Of a stretch of DNA of 32,882 nucleotides, positions 24,367-31,811 are shown in pieces; the stretch's first letter is position 1; the number at the start of each line of letters is the position of its first letter. Made by a program: the position numbers and the translations under genes. The notes under the pieces were generated by a model. That model saw only the letters and a program-made list of their open reading frames with translations. It had not been told where the DNA came from and did no database searches. The stretch comes from JAKLKS01 sp964370855 (GTDB lineage: Bacteria > Planctomycetota > JAJSAM01 > JAKLKS01): the NCBI GenBank assembly GCA_964370855.1, contig CAYJMF010000053.1, positions 1-32,882 of the forward strand, in the 5' to 3' direction.

Positions 24367-24490
24367 GGGGGCGAGGCGGGGACGTTCTCAAGTTATAAAG
24401 TTATTCGGGGGAGCGGAGCGTCGACCATGGCGGATGCTGCCCGCTCCCCCGAATAACTTTATAACTTGAGAACGTCCCCGCCTCGCCCCC
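24367..24490. repeat. REPIN-like palindrome with perfect 50-bp arms
   Basis: Arms 24367-24416 and 24441-24490 are exact reverse complements, separated by a 24-nt loop. The arm core is GACGTTCTCAAGTTATAAAG followed by TTATTCGGGGGAGCGG. It lies between two convergent genes and could act as a bidirectional terminator. The right arm overlaps the 3' end of uvrA. The size and symmetry fit a REPIN (two inverted REP units) or a small miniature element. Confidence 0.85.
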
Positions 24491-27014
24491 GCCTGAGGTG
24501 CTTCCCCGTCTCGGAGCCGCTGGCGGCGACCTTTTCCGGGGGGCCCGACGCGACGACCCGGCCGCCCTCCCTCCCGGCGCCGGGGCCGAGGTCGATGATC
24601 CAGTCCGCGGCGGCCATGACGTCGATGTTGTGCTCGATGACGACGACGGTGTTGCCGAGGTCGGCGAGCCGATGCAGGGCCCGGAGGAGGACCTCCACGT
24701 CGGAGAAGTGGAGCCCCGTCGTCGGCTCGTCGAGGACGTAGAGCGTCGTCCCGTGCTCCACCTTGCCGAGCTCCGCGGCGAGCTTGAGGCGCTGCGCCTC
24801 GCCGCCGGAGAGCGTCGTCGAGGGCTGGCCGAGGGCGAGGTAGCCGAGCCCCACCTCCTCCATGAGGGAGAGGAGCCGGTGGGCCCGCGGGAAGGCGGCG
24901 AAGAAGGGGCGCGCCTCGGAGACCGGCATCTCCAGCACGTCGGCCACGTTCCGCCCCTTGAACCGGACCTCCAGGGTCTCCGCCGCGTACCGCCGCCCGG
25001 CGCACTCCTCGCAGGTGACGTGGACGTCGGGGAGGAAGGCCATCTCCACCCGCACCCGCCCCTGCCCCTCGCAGGTCCCGCAGCGCCCCCCCTTCACGTT
25101 GAAGGAGAAGCGGGAGGGGGACCAGCCGCGGATGCGGGCCTCCTCCGTCTCCGCGAAGATGGAGCGCAACTCCCCCATGACGTCGGCGTAGGTGGCGGGC
25201 ACGGAGCGGGGGGTCTTCCCGATGGGGTCCTGGTCGATCTCCAGCACCTTCTCGAGGGTCCCGGCGCCGCGCAGCCGCCGGTGGGCGCCGGGCGGGGGGC
25301 CGACGAGGCCGAGGGAGCGCGCCACGGCCCGCAGGAGCACCTCCCGCACGAGGGTGGATTTCCCGCTCCCCGACACGCCGGTGACGCAGGTGAAGCGGCC
25401 GAGGGGGAAGCGGACCGAGGGGATCCGGAGGTTGCGCGATGCAACACCCTCGAGGATCAGGGCCGGCCCGCCCCGGGAGACGGGGCGCGGCGCCGCCGGG
25501 GGGACGAGGCGCCGCTCGCCGCGGAGCCAGGCCCCGGTGGGGGAGCCGGGGTTCGCGGCCACCTCGGCCACGGTGCCCGCGGCGACGACGCGGCCCCCGT
25601 GGACGCCGGCGCCGGGCCCGATGTCGATGAGGTGGTCGGCGGCGCGGATGGTGTCCTCGTCGTGCTCGACGACGACCAGCGTCGCTCCGCGGGACCGGAG
25701 CTTCCGGAGGGCCGACAGCAGCCGGGCGTTGTCCGAGGGGTGGAGGCCGATGGTGGGCTCGTCGAGCACGTAGCAGGCGCCGTGGAGGCCGGCCCCGATC
25801 TGGGCCGCGAGGCGCAGCCGCTGCGCCTCCCCGCCGGAGAGCGAGGAGGCGGGGCGGTCGAGCTCGAGGTAGCCGAGGCCGACCTCCCGCACGAAGGAGA
25901 GCCGCGCCCGGGCCTCCCGCAGGATCGGGTCGGCGACTGCGGCCTCGCGGCCCGTGAACCTCCATGCGTCCACGAGCCCCGCGGCGTCCTCCACGGAGAG
26001 GGCGGAGACCTCGGCGATGGACGCCCCCTTCACCTTCACGGCCAGCGCCTCGGGGCGCAGGCGCAGCCCCCCGCAGGCGGCGCAGGGCTTCCCCTCGAGG
26101 GGATCCTCCCCGTCCTCCCCGGCCCGGTGGAGCCCCGTGCCGCGGCAGGAGGGGCAGGCGCCGTGGGGGGAGGACCAGGAGAAGGTGCGGGGCTCCGGCT
26201 CCTCGGCGGCGACGCCGCAGCGGGGGCAGGCGCGGGCCACGGAGTAGAGGCGGGGCTCCGTCCCGTCCCCGGGGTCGGCGCGCAGCGCCCCGGCCCCGAG
26301 GGCGGCGGCGCGGGCGACGGCGTCCTCGAGGTCGCGGAGGCGGCGGCCGTCGGGGACGAGGACGGCGGTCACGGCCTCCACGGTGTGCTCTTCGTGGCGG
26401 GCGAGGGCGGGGGGCGGTTCCACGGGGAGGAGCCGGCCGTCCACGCGGGCCGTCGCGACCCCCTCCCGCGCGAGCTTCTCGAAGACCTCCCGGTGGAAGC
26501 CCTTCTTCCCGCGGACGACGGTGGCCGACAGGCGCACCTCCCGGCCGCGGAACTCCGCGAGGAGCGCGTCCGCCGCCTGCCGGACCGTGGAGGCGGCGAT
26601 GGGGTCGCCGCACTCCGCGCAGTGCTGGACGCCGAGGCGGGCCCAGAGGAGGCGGAAGAGGTCGTGGACCTCGGCGGCGGTGCCCACGGTGGCGCGGTGG
26701 CCGGCGCGGGTGGTGCGCTGGTCCACGGAAATCGTGGGGGGGAGGCCGCCGATGTGGTCGGCGTCGGGGCGCTCCATCTGCGGGAGGAACTGGCGGGCGT
26801 AGGAGGAGAGGCTCTCGATGTAGCGGCGCTGGCCCTCGGCGAAGATCGTGTCGAAGGCGAGGGAGGACTTCCCGGATCCGGAGACGCCGGTGACGACGGT
26901 GAGGGTCCCGTGGGGGATCTCCGCGTCGGCGTCGCGCAGGTTGTGCACGCGGGCGCCGCGGACGGTGATGGAGCGGGGGCGGGCGGGGGGGGAAGGGGAG
27001 GCCACGGGAGGCAT
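24459..27014 (-). CDS. uvrA: UvrA-family excinuclease ATPase
   Basis: An 851-residue UvrA. The first half has Walker A (VTGVSGSGKSS, residues 41-51), the RRYIESLSSYARQFL block, and a UvrB-binding-like region (about 120-240). A Cys-rich zinc module with CPRCG and CPSCRGTG, signature SLSGGEAQRLRLA and Walker B CYVLDEPTIGLH follow. The second half repeats the set: Walker A near residue 545 (VTGVSGSGKST), zinc module CGTCEGQG...CEECAGRRY, signature TLSGGEAQRLKLA and Walker B LYVLDEPTTGLH. UvrA with UvrB finds bulky DNA damage in nucleotide excision repair. At 851 residues it is about 90 shorter than the usual 940. The last nine residues (GRGGDVLKL) and the TAA are encoded by the arm of the REPIN-like element. 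It ends the lysE-HIT-GNAT-uvrA run, 19 nt after GNAT. Confidence 0.92.
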   Translation of the reverse strand: MPPVASPSPPARPRSITVRGARVHNLRDADAEIPHGTLTVVTGVSGSGKSSLAFDTIFAEGQRRYIESLSSYARQFLPQMERPDADHIGGLPPTISVDQRTTRAGHRATVGTAAEVHDLFRLLWARLGVQHCAECGDPIAASTVRQAADALLAEFRGREVRLSATVVRGKKGFHREVFEKLAREGVATARVDGRLLPVEPPPALARHEEHTVEAVTAVLVPDGRRLRDLEDAVARAAALGAGALRADPGDGTEPRLYSVARACPRCGVAAEEPEPRTFSWSSPHGACPSCRGTGLHRAGEDGEDPLEGKPCAACGGLRLRPEALAVKVKGASIAEVSALSVEDAAGLVDAWRFTGREAAVADPILREARARLSFVREVGLGYLELDRPASSLSGGEAQRLRLAAQIGAGLHGACYVLDEPTIGLHPSDNARLLSALRKLRSRGATLVVVEHDEDTIRAADHLIDIGPGAGVHGGRVVAAGTVAEVAANPGSPTGAWLRGERRLVPPAAPRPVSRGGPALILEGVASRNLRIPSVRFPLGRFTCVTGVSGSGKSTLVREVLLRAVARSLGLVGPPPGAHRRLRGAGTLEKVLEIDQDPIGKTPRSVPATYADVMGELRSIFAETEEARIRGWSPSRFSFNVKGGRCGTCEGQGRVRVEMAFLPDVHVTCEECAGRRYAAETLEVRFKGRNVADVLEMPVSEARPFFAAFPRAHRLLSLMEEVGLGYLALGQPSTTLSGGEAQRLKLAAELGKVEHGTTLYVLDEPTTGLHFSDVEVLLRALHRLADLGNTVVVIEHNIDVMAAADWIIDLGPGAGREGGRVVASGPPEKVAASGSETGKHLRRGRGGDVLKL

Positions 27015-27033
27015 ATACGGTACCCGACCCGTT

Positions 27034-27606
27034 TCATCGGGGTTGAGGAGTGCGCCCCCCCCGGAGGTCGAGCCGCATCACGGGCCCCCGCCTCCCGGTC
27101 GCCGCCTCCACGAACCCCGCGCCCCGGAACAGCCCCTCGGGACCGGTCCACGCCTCCCCCGGCGGGAGGGCGGCGCCGCAGCGGGGGAACCCCTCCACGC
27201 TCGTCGCCCCCCGGGCGCGGGCCTCGGCCACGGCGGCCTTCAACAGGAGCCGCGCCGCGCCGCGCCCCCGGTGGGAGGGGGCGACCTCGAAGCAGGTGAC
27301 GGCCCAGGCACCGGGGTCCGGGGCGAGGCCGAACTGCGCGGCGAGTTTCGGGAGCCGGTCCCTCGGCCCGGCCTGGCACCAGCCGACGACCTCGTCGCCG
27401 TCGAGGAGGAGGAAGCCGTCCCGCTCCCCGCGGGCGAGGAGCGCCTCGCGGAGCGCGCGGTTCTCCGCCGGGGTCCGCGACTCCCACTCCTCCCAGGTGG
27501 GCACCCACCAGGCGGCGCAGAAGCAGGAGCCCCTCCCGGCGGCCTCGTCGGCCATGAACCGGAGGAACGGCGCGTCGAGGTCCGGCGCGAGCCGGCGGAC
27601 CTCCAT
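27034..27606 (-). CDS. GNAT-family N-acetyltransferase
   Basis: A 190-residue protein with a GNAT core. The acetyl-CoA binding motif A is at residues 106-121 (FEVAPSHRGRGAARLL, with the R/Q-x-x-G-x-G/A pattern HRGRGAA). The substrate is unknown; the Trp/Cys-rich N-terminal region (GSCFCAAWWVPTWEEW) and GWCQAGPRDRLPKL recur in GNAT proteins of unassigned specificity. The ATG (27604-27606) touches the stop of the HIT gene with no gap (TAGATG), suggesting coupled translation. Confidence 0.85.
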   Translation of the reverse strand: MEVRRLAPDLDAPFLRFMADEAAGRGSCFCAAWWVPTWEEWESRTPAENRALREALLARGERDGFLLLDGDEVVGWCQAGPRDRLPKLAAQFGLAPDPGAWAVTCFEVAPSHRGRGAARLLLKAAVAEARARGATSVEGFPRCGAALPPGEAWTGPEGLFRGAGFVEAATGRRGPVMRLDLRGGRTPQPR

Positions 27607-28029
27607 CTAGGGGGAGACCTCCACGTACCCCAGCTCCTTCAGCGCCTCCCGCACCCGGTCCGCGGCGTTGTCGAGGTCGAGGGAGGTGGCATTGGGGTCC
27701 TGGCGGGCGAAGTCGAGGTCGTGGATCTCGTCGATGGGGACCACGTGCAGGTGGACGTGGCGCACCTCGAGGCCGGCGATGATCAGGCCGACCTTCTCCG
27801 GCCGGTAGGTCTTCATCAGGGCCCGCCCGATGAACTTCGCCACCTTCATGAGGTGGGCGGCGGTCTCGTCGTCGAGGTCGAGCCAGTGATCGACCTCCTT
27901 GCGGGGGACCACGAGCACGTGGCCCGGGCGCAGGGGGGCGATGGAGAGGAAGGCGACGCAGGCCGGGTCCTTCCAGACGAAGCGGCCCGGCAGTTTCCCG
28001 TCGATGATCTTCGTGAAGATGCTGGCCAT
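27607..28029 (-). CDS. HIT-family nucleotide hydrolase/transferase
   Basis: A 140-residue histidine-triad protein. The active site HVHLHVVP has H91, H93 and H95. The N-terminal FTKIIDGKLPGRFVWKDPA and PLRPGHVLVVPRKEVDHW are typical HINT/HIT blocks. HIT proteins hydrolyse nucleoside phosphoramidates or dinucleoside polyphosphates; the exact substrate cannot be read. GGGAGGAAG lies just upstream of the ATG. Confidence 0.93.
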   Translation of the reverse strand: MASIFTKIIDGKLPGRFVWKDPACVAFLSIAPLRPGHVLVVPRKEVDHWLDLDDETAAHLMKVAKFIGRALMKTYRPEKVGLIIAGLEVRHVHLHVVPIDEIHDLDFARQDPNATSLDLDNAADRVREALKELGYVEVSP

Positions 28030-28080
28030 GGCGCTTCCTCCCGTTTTCCGGCACCGGGGATTGTACAGCCGGGAGGGACG

Positions 28081-28719
28081 CTAGGCGACCAGGGCGGCCG
28101 TCCTCCAGGCGATCCAGAGGAGGAAGCCGGCGGCCACGGTGCGGAGGGCGGCGTCCCAGGCGGCGCCGGGGAGGCGGGCCCCGAACCGCGAGGCCGAGGA
28201 GAGGACGACGCACCAGGAGAGGGCCCCGGCCACCACGGCGCCGGCGAAGAGGAGCGCCTCCCCGGTGGACGCCCCCCGGGCCGCGCGCTGTCCCACGACG
28301 GCGGTCCAGAAGGCGAGGTTGTAGGGGCTGGTGAGGGCGGTGAGGAAGCCGAGGAGGAAGCCGCCGCGGGAGGATTCGAAGGCCTTCGACCCCTCGGGGA
28401 GCGGCTCGCCGCGGCGGGCGTGGCCGAGGCTCCGCCAGGCCCCCTTCAGGAAGAGGGCGGCGAGGCCGAGGAGGAGGAGGGTGGAGACCACGGCGAGGCC
28501 GGTGCGCAGCGACTCGCGGCCGGCCACGGCGCCGGCGCCGAGGGAGACGGCGAGCGCCCAGCAGAAGTCGGCGGAGGAGGCGCCGCAGCCGACGACGAAG
28601 GAGGAGCGGAATCCACCCCGGGCTCCGCGGCGGAGCATCTCGGCGTTGATGGGGCCGGGGACCCAGGCGATGTTCCAGCCGAGGGCGAGGCCGGTGGCGA
28701 TGAGAGTCGGGTCGGTCAC
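28081..28719 (-). CDS. LysE/RhtB-family amino-acid exporter
   Basis: A 212-residue membrane protein of the LysE/RhtB efflux family. It has the hallmark PGPINAEMLRRGARGG near residue 20 and TSPYNLAFW about residue 125, with roughly six hydrophobic segments. Such proteins export amino acids or related small molecules. Start is the GTG at 28717-28719 (VTDPTLIATGLALGW); an in-frame ATG further upstream at 28866 would read through the palindromic repeat and is rejected. No clear ribosome binding site. The next gene in the run follows 51 nt after the stop. Confidence 0.85.
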   Translation of the reverse strand: MTDPTLIATGLALGWNIAWVPGPINAEMLRRGARGGFRSSFVVGCGASSADFCWALAVSLGAGAVAGRESLRTGLAVVSTLLLLGLAALFLKGAWRSLGHARRGEPLPEGSKAFESSRGGFLLGFLTALTSPYNLAFWTAVVGQRAARGASTGEALLFAGAVVAGALSWCVVLSSASRFGARLPGAAWDAALRTVAAGFLLWIAWRTAALVA

Positions 28720-28734
28720 GCGGGGGATGGTGCC

Positions 28735-28838
28735 ACAGCAAAACGGTGTCAGACACCTATTGGCTGCGGCGGCCCCCCTCACCAACGTGGCGGGAGGTCT
28801 CCGCCGCAGCCAATAGGTGTCTGACACCGTTTTGCTGT
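28735..28838. repeat. REPIN-like palindrome in the divergent lysE-algI spacer
   Basis: Arms 28735-28772 and 28801-28838 are exact 38-bp reverse complements. The core ACGGTGTCAGACACC is followed by TATTGGCTGCGGCGG. The 28-nt centre is also partly self-complementary. The element fills 104 of the 136 nt between the two divergent start codons, leaving 15 and 17 nt on either side. Confidence 0.88.
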
Positions 28839-28855
28839 CGCGTACCATCCCCCCC

Positions 28856-30358
28856 GTGCTGTTCAACTCCTACGTGTTCCTGTGCCTCTTCCTCCCCGCG
28901 GTCCTCCTCGGGTACTCGGTGCTCACCCGCTGGACGACCCGACGCGCCGCCATCGCCTTCCTGACCGTCGCCTCGCTGGCCTACTACGGCTGGTGGTCCC
29001 CCGTCTACCTCCTCCTCATCGGGGCGTCGGTCCTCTTCAACTTCGGGATGGGAGCCGCCATCGGCCGCCGCACCGGGACCCCCGGCGGGAAGACCCTGCT
29101 CGTCGCGGGCGTCGCCGCCAACCTCGCCCTCCTCGGCTGGTTCAAGTACGCGAACTTCCTCCTCGACTCCGTCAACGCGGTGGCGGAGACGGGCCTCCGC
29201 CTCGAGCACATCGTCCTCCCCATCGGCATCTCCTTCTTCACCTTCCAGCAGGTCGCCTACCTCGTGGACGCCTGGCGGGCGGAGACGCGGGAGTACGACC
29301 TCGTCGACTACACGCTCTTCGTCACCTTCTTCCCCCAGCTCATCGCCGGCCCCATCGTCCACCACAGGGAGATGCTCCCCCAGTTCACGCGCCGGGGGGA
29401 CGCCCTGCTGCGCGCGCGGGACCTCTCCGTCGGCGCGACCATCTTCGTGATCGGACTCCTCAAGAAGGTCGTCCTCGCGGACACCGCGGCCGGCTTCGCC
29501 TCGCCCGTCTTCCGCGCCGCCGACGGGGGCTGGACGCCCTCCTTCGGGGACGCCTGGCTCGGGGCGCTCGCCTACGCGATGCAGCTCTACTTCGACTTCT
29601 CCGGCTACTCGGACATGGCCGTGGGCCTCGGGCGGCTCTTCGGCATCCGCCTGCCGCTCAACTTCCACTCCCCCTACAAGGCGACGAGCATCGTGGACTT
29701 CTGGCGCCGCTGGCACGTCACCCTCTCCCGCTTCCTCCGCGACTACCTCTACATCCCCCTCGGGGGGAATCGCCACGGGCCGGTCCGCCGCTACGGGAAC
29801 CTCATGGCCACCATGGTGCTCGGCGGCCTCTGGCACGGCGCCGGCTGGACCTTCGCCTTCTGGGGGCTCCTGCACGGGCTCTACCTCTGCGTCAACCACG
29901 GGTGGGAGGCGCTGGCGCGGCGCCTCGGGTTCCCCCCGGAGGGGGCGGGCCCCGCCCGGCTCGCCGCGGCCCGGCTCGCGACCTTCCTCGCGGTGGTCGC
30001 GGGCTGGGTCTTCTTCCGCGCGACGACCTTCTGCGGCGCCGGCCGCATCCTCGCCTCCATGGCGGGGGGGGAGGGGTTCGCGTCGACGGACATCGTGAGC
30101 GGGGGCCCGGCGCTCCGCTGGGTGGCGGCCATGCTGATCGTCGTCTGGCTCCTGCCCAACACGCAGCAGTGGATGCGGCGGCTCCGGCCGACGCTGGAGT
30201 ACGCGCGGGGCTCCCGCCACTGGGCGCGCGACGACCTCCCGCGGTGGCGCATCGCCTGGACCCCGTCGCCGGCCTGGGCCGCGGCCCTCGCCGTGGCCGG
30301 GGCGTGGGCGGTACTCCGGATGTCCGGGGCCTCGGAGTTCATCTACTACCAGTTCTGA
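28856..30358 (+). CDS. AlgI-like MBOAT O-acyltransferase
   Basis: A 500-residue polytopic membrane protein of the MBOAT family. The GTG at 28856 gives the canonical start (M)LFNSYVFLCLFLPAVLL; in-frame readings into the repeat at 28817 are rejected. Family landmarks are FDFSGYSDMAVGLGRLFGI, NFHSPYKATSIVDFWRRWH (H287), LRDYLYIPLGGNR and the catalytic LWHGAGWTFAFWG (H327). AlgI-type proteins pass acyl groups across the inner membrane to partners that acetylate polysaccharides. The substrate is unknown. The stop overlaps the partner gene start (TGATG at 30356-30360). Confidence 0.9.
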   Translation: MLFNSYVFLCLFLPAVLLGYSVLTRWTTRRAAIAFLTVASLAYYGWWSPVYLLLIGASVLFNFGMGAAIGRRTGTPGGKTLLVAGVAANLALLGWFKYANFLLDSVNAVAETGLRLEHIVLPIGISFFTFQQVAYLVDAWRAETREYDLVDYTLFVTFFPQLIAGPIVHHREMLPQFTRRGDALLRARDLSVGATIFVIGLLKKVVLADTAAGFASPVFRAADGGWTPSFGDAWLGALAYAMQLYFDFSGYSDMAVGLGRLFGIRLPLNFHSPYKATSIVDFWRRWHVTLSRFLRDYLYIPLGGNRHGPVRRYGNLMATMVLGGLWHGAGWTFAFWGLLHGLYLCVNHGWEALARRLGFPPEGAGPARLAAARLATFLAVVAGWVFFRATTFCGAGRILASMAGGEGFASTDIVSGGPALRWVAAMLIVVWLLPNTQQWMRRLRPTLEYARGSRHWARDDLPRWRIAWTPSPAWAAALAVAGAWAVLRMSGASEFIYYQF

Positions 30359-31602
30359 TGAAGCACGCCCGCATGCTCGACCGGTATGTGGCCGTCTTCG
30401 GGACGGTCCTCTGCCTCCTCCTCGGGGCGGCGGCGGCGTGGAACCTCGTCGTGGATCCCCACGCGCTCTTCCCCCAGGTGCACGCCGGGTCCCTCGAGGG
30501 CTTCCGGCGCAACGCCGACCGCACGACGAAGGCGGAGCGGTTGTCGCGGAGGGTGCCGCAGGTGCTGCTGCTCGGCAACTCCGTCGCCAACCAGCTCTTC
30601 GACCCGGAGAGCCCGGCCTGGGCGGGGCGGGAGATCTACTGCGGGGGGCTCGCCGGCGGAAACCTCGTGGAGACGGAGACGCTGTTCGACTTCGCCATGG
30701 ACCGCGGGCGGCCGGAGCTGGTGGTGCTCGTCGTGGACCTGCGGTCCGTCTCCGGCGCCGAGGGGTTCGACGGGGACTGGGCGGAATCGCGGCTCAACCC
30801 CGGCCTCGACGGGACCGACTACCTCCTGCGCCACCTCCTAGGCTGGGGGGCGGCGCGGGACGGCATCGACGTCGTGGTTGCATCGTGCAACACGGACCCG
30901 CTGGAGGCGCACACCACGGCGGGAGGGTTCCGCGACCGGCCGCCGCTCCCCCACACGTGGGAGTCCTTCTCCAGCATCGTCCGGAACTACCTGCACGAGG
31001 AGTACAACCGCTTCACCTACGGCAGGGACCGCATCGAGGTCGTGGGGCGCATCCTCGAACGGTGCCGGCGGGAGGGGGTCCGGTGCATCGTGGTCATCCC
31101 GCCGCAGCACGCGATCCTGATGGAGGCCATCGAGCAGGTGGGGCTGGGCGGGGATTTCGACCGGCTGCGGAGGGACCTGGCGGGGGTGGTGGAGGCCGGG
31201 GTGCGGGCGGCGGCGGAGATGTCGTGGAACCAGCCCCTCCTGTACGACTTCAGCGGGTGGGGGGGGCCGCGGGGGGAGGAGGTGCCCCTGGCGGGAACGG
31301 CGACGTTGCGGTGGTTCTCCGACCCCGTGCACGGGAACGCCGCCCTGGGGGAGAGGATGCTGCGGGTGATCCGACCCTGGTCCGCCCACCGGGAGGGGGA
31401 GCACCCTCTGCAGGGGTGGCGGTATTCCCCCGCGCAGGCGGGGACGACGGTGGAGCGGACCCTCCAGGAGGCCGCGATCCGCCGGACCCTCGATCGCGCG
31501 GTGTGGGCGGAACTCCACCCCGGGGAGGCATCGCGGATTCGCCGGCTCGTGGAGGAGACCGCCCCCGAGCGCGCCCGCCGGCGCCGCCTGTGGGGAAGGT
31601 GA
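30358..31602 (+). CDS. SGNH/AlgJ-AlgX-like partner of the MBOAT protein
   Basis: A 414-residue protein with an N-terminal signal anchor (about residues 8-28, YVAVFGTVLCLLLGAAAAWN). The block VPQVLLLGNSVANQLFDP (S75) sits where SGNH esterases/acetyltransferases carry GDS or GSS, and FSDPVHGN (D322, H325) supplies the D-x-x-H pair typical of the C-terminal catalytic block. The first Asp of GDS is Asn here. It is coupled to the MBOAT gene by a one-base overlap, as in many O-acetylation gene pairs, and is expected to act in the periplasm on a glycan. The stop is two nucleotides before the repeat element on the right. Confidence 0.72.
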   Translation: MKHARMLDRYVAVFGTVLCLLLGAAAAWNLVVDPHALFPQVHAGSLEGFRRNADRTTKAERLSRRVPQVLLLGNSVANQLFDPESPAWAGREIYCGGLAGGNLVETETLFDFAMDRGRPELVVLVVDLRSVSGAEGFDGDWAESRLNPGLDGTDYLLRHLLGWGAARDGIDVVVASCNTDPLEAHTTAGGFRDRPPLPHTWESFSSIVRNYLHEEYNRFTYGRDRIEVVGRILERCRREGVRCIVVIPPQHAILMEAIEQVGLGGDFDRLRRDLAGVVEAGVRAAAEMSWNQPLLYDFSGWGGPRGEEVPLAGTATLRWFSDPVHGNAALGERMLRVIRPWSAHREGEHPLQGWRYSPAQAGTTVERTLQEAAIRRTLDRAVWAELHPGEASRIRRLVEETAPERARRRRLWGR

Positions 31603-31603
31603 G

Positions 31604-31811
31604 GCAGCAGCAGAACGGTGTCAGACACCTATTTTGTTCGGCGGGGCCCCCCCCCCAGGGGGGGGGCCAACGCCCCCCCAAAAATCTGGGGTTGACCCAN
31701 NNNNNNNNNCCAATACGGGGGACACACACATTTTGGCGGCGGGGGCCCCCCCGGCGGGGGGGGGCCACACCCCCCGAACAAAATTGGTGTCTCACACCGT
31801 TCTGCTGCTGT
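31604..31811. repeat. REPIN-like palindrome interrupted by an assembly gap
   Basis: The left arm (from 31605, CAGCAGCAGAACGGTGTCAG...) and right arm (to about 31810, ...CACACCGTTCTGCTGCTG) are complementary over some 35 bp with two mismatches, sharing the ACGGTGTCAGACACC core with the element at 28735. The centre holds long G and C runs and ten Ns, so the structure is incomplete. Confidence 0.75.
31700..31709. other. Assembly gap of ten Ns
   Basis: Ten Ns flanked by homopolymer-rich sequence in the centre of a palindrome. True length unknown. Confidence 0.95.

Noticed and set aside
28720..28866. Upstream starts for the LysE gene and (at 28817) the MBOAT gene inside the palindrome
   Set aside because: Residues encoded by the repeat (such as VSDTYWLRR or MSDTVLLSR) have no family resemblance, whereas the GTG starts give canonical family N-termini.
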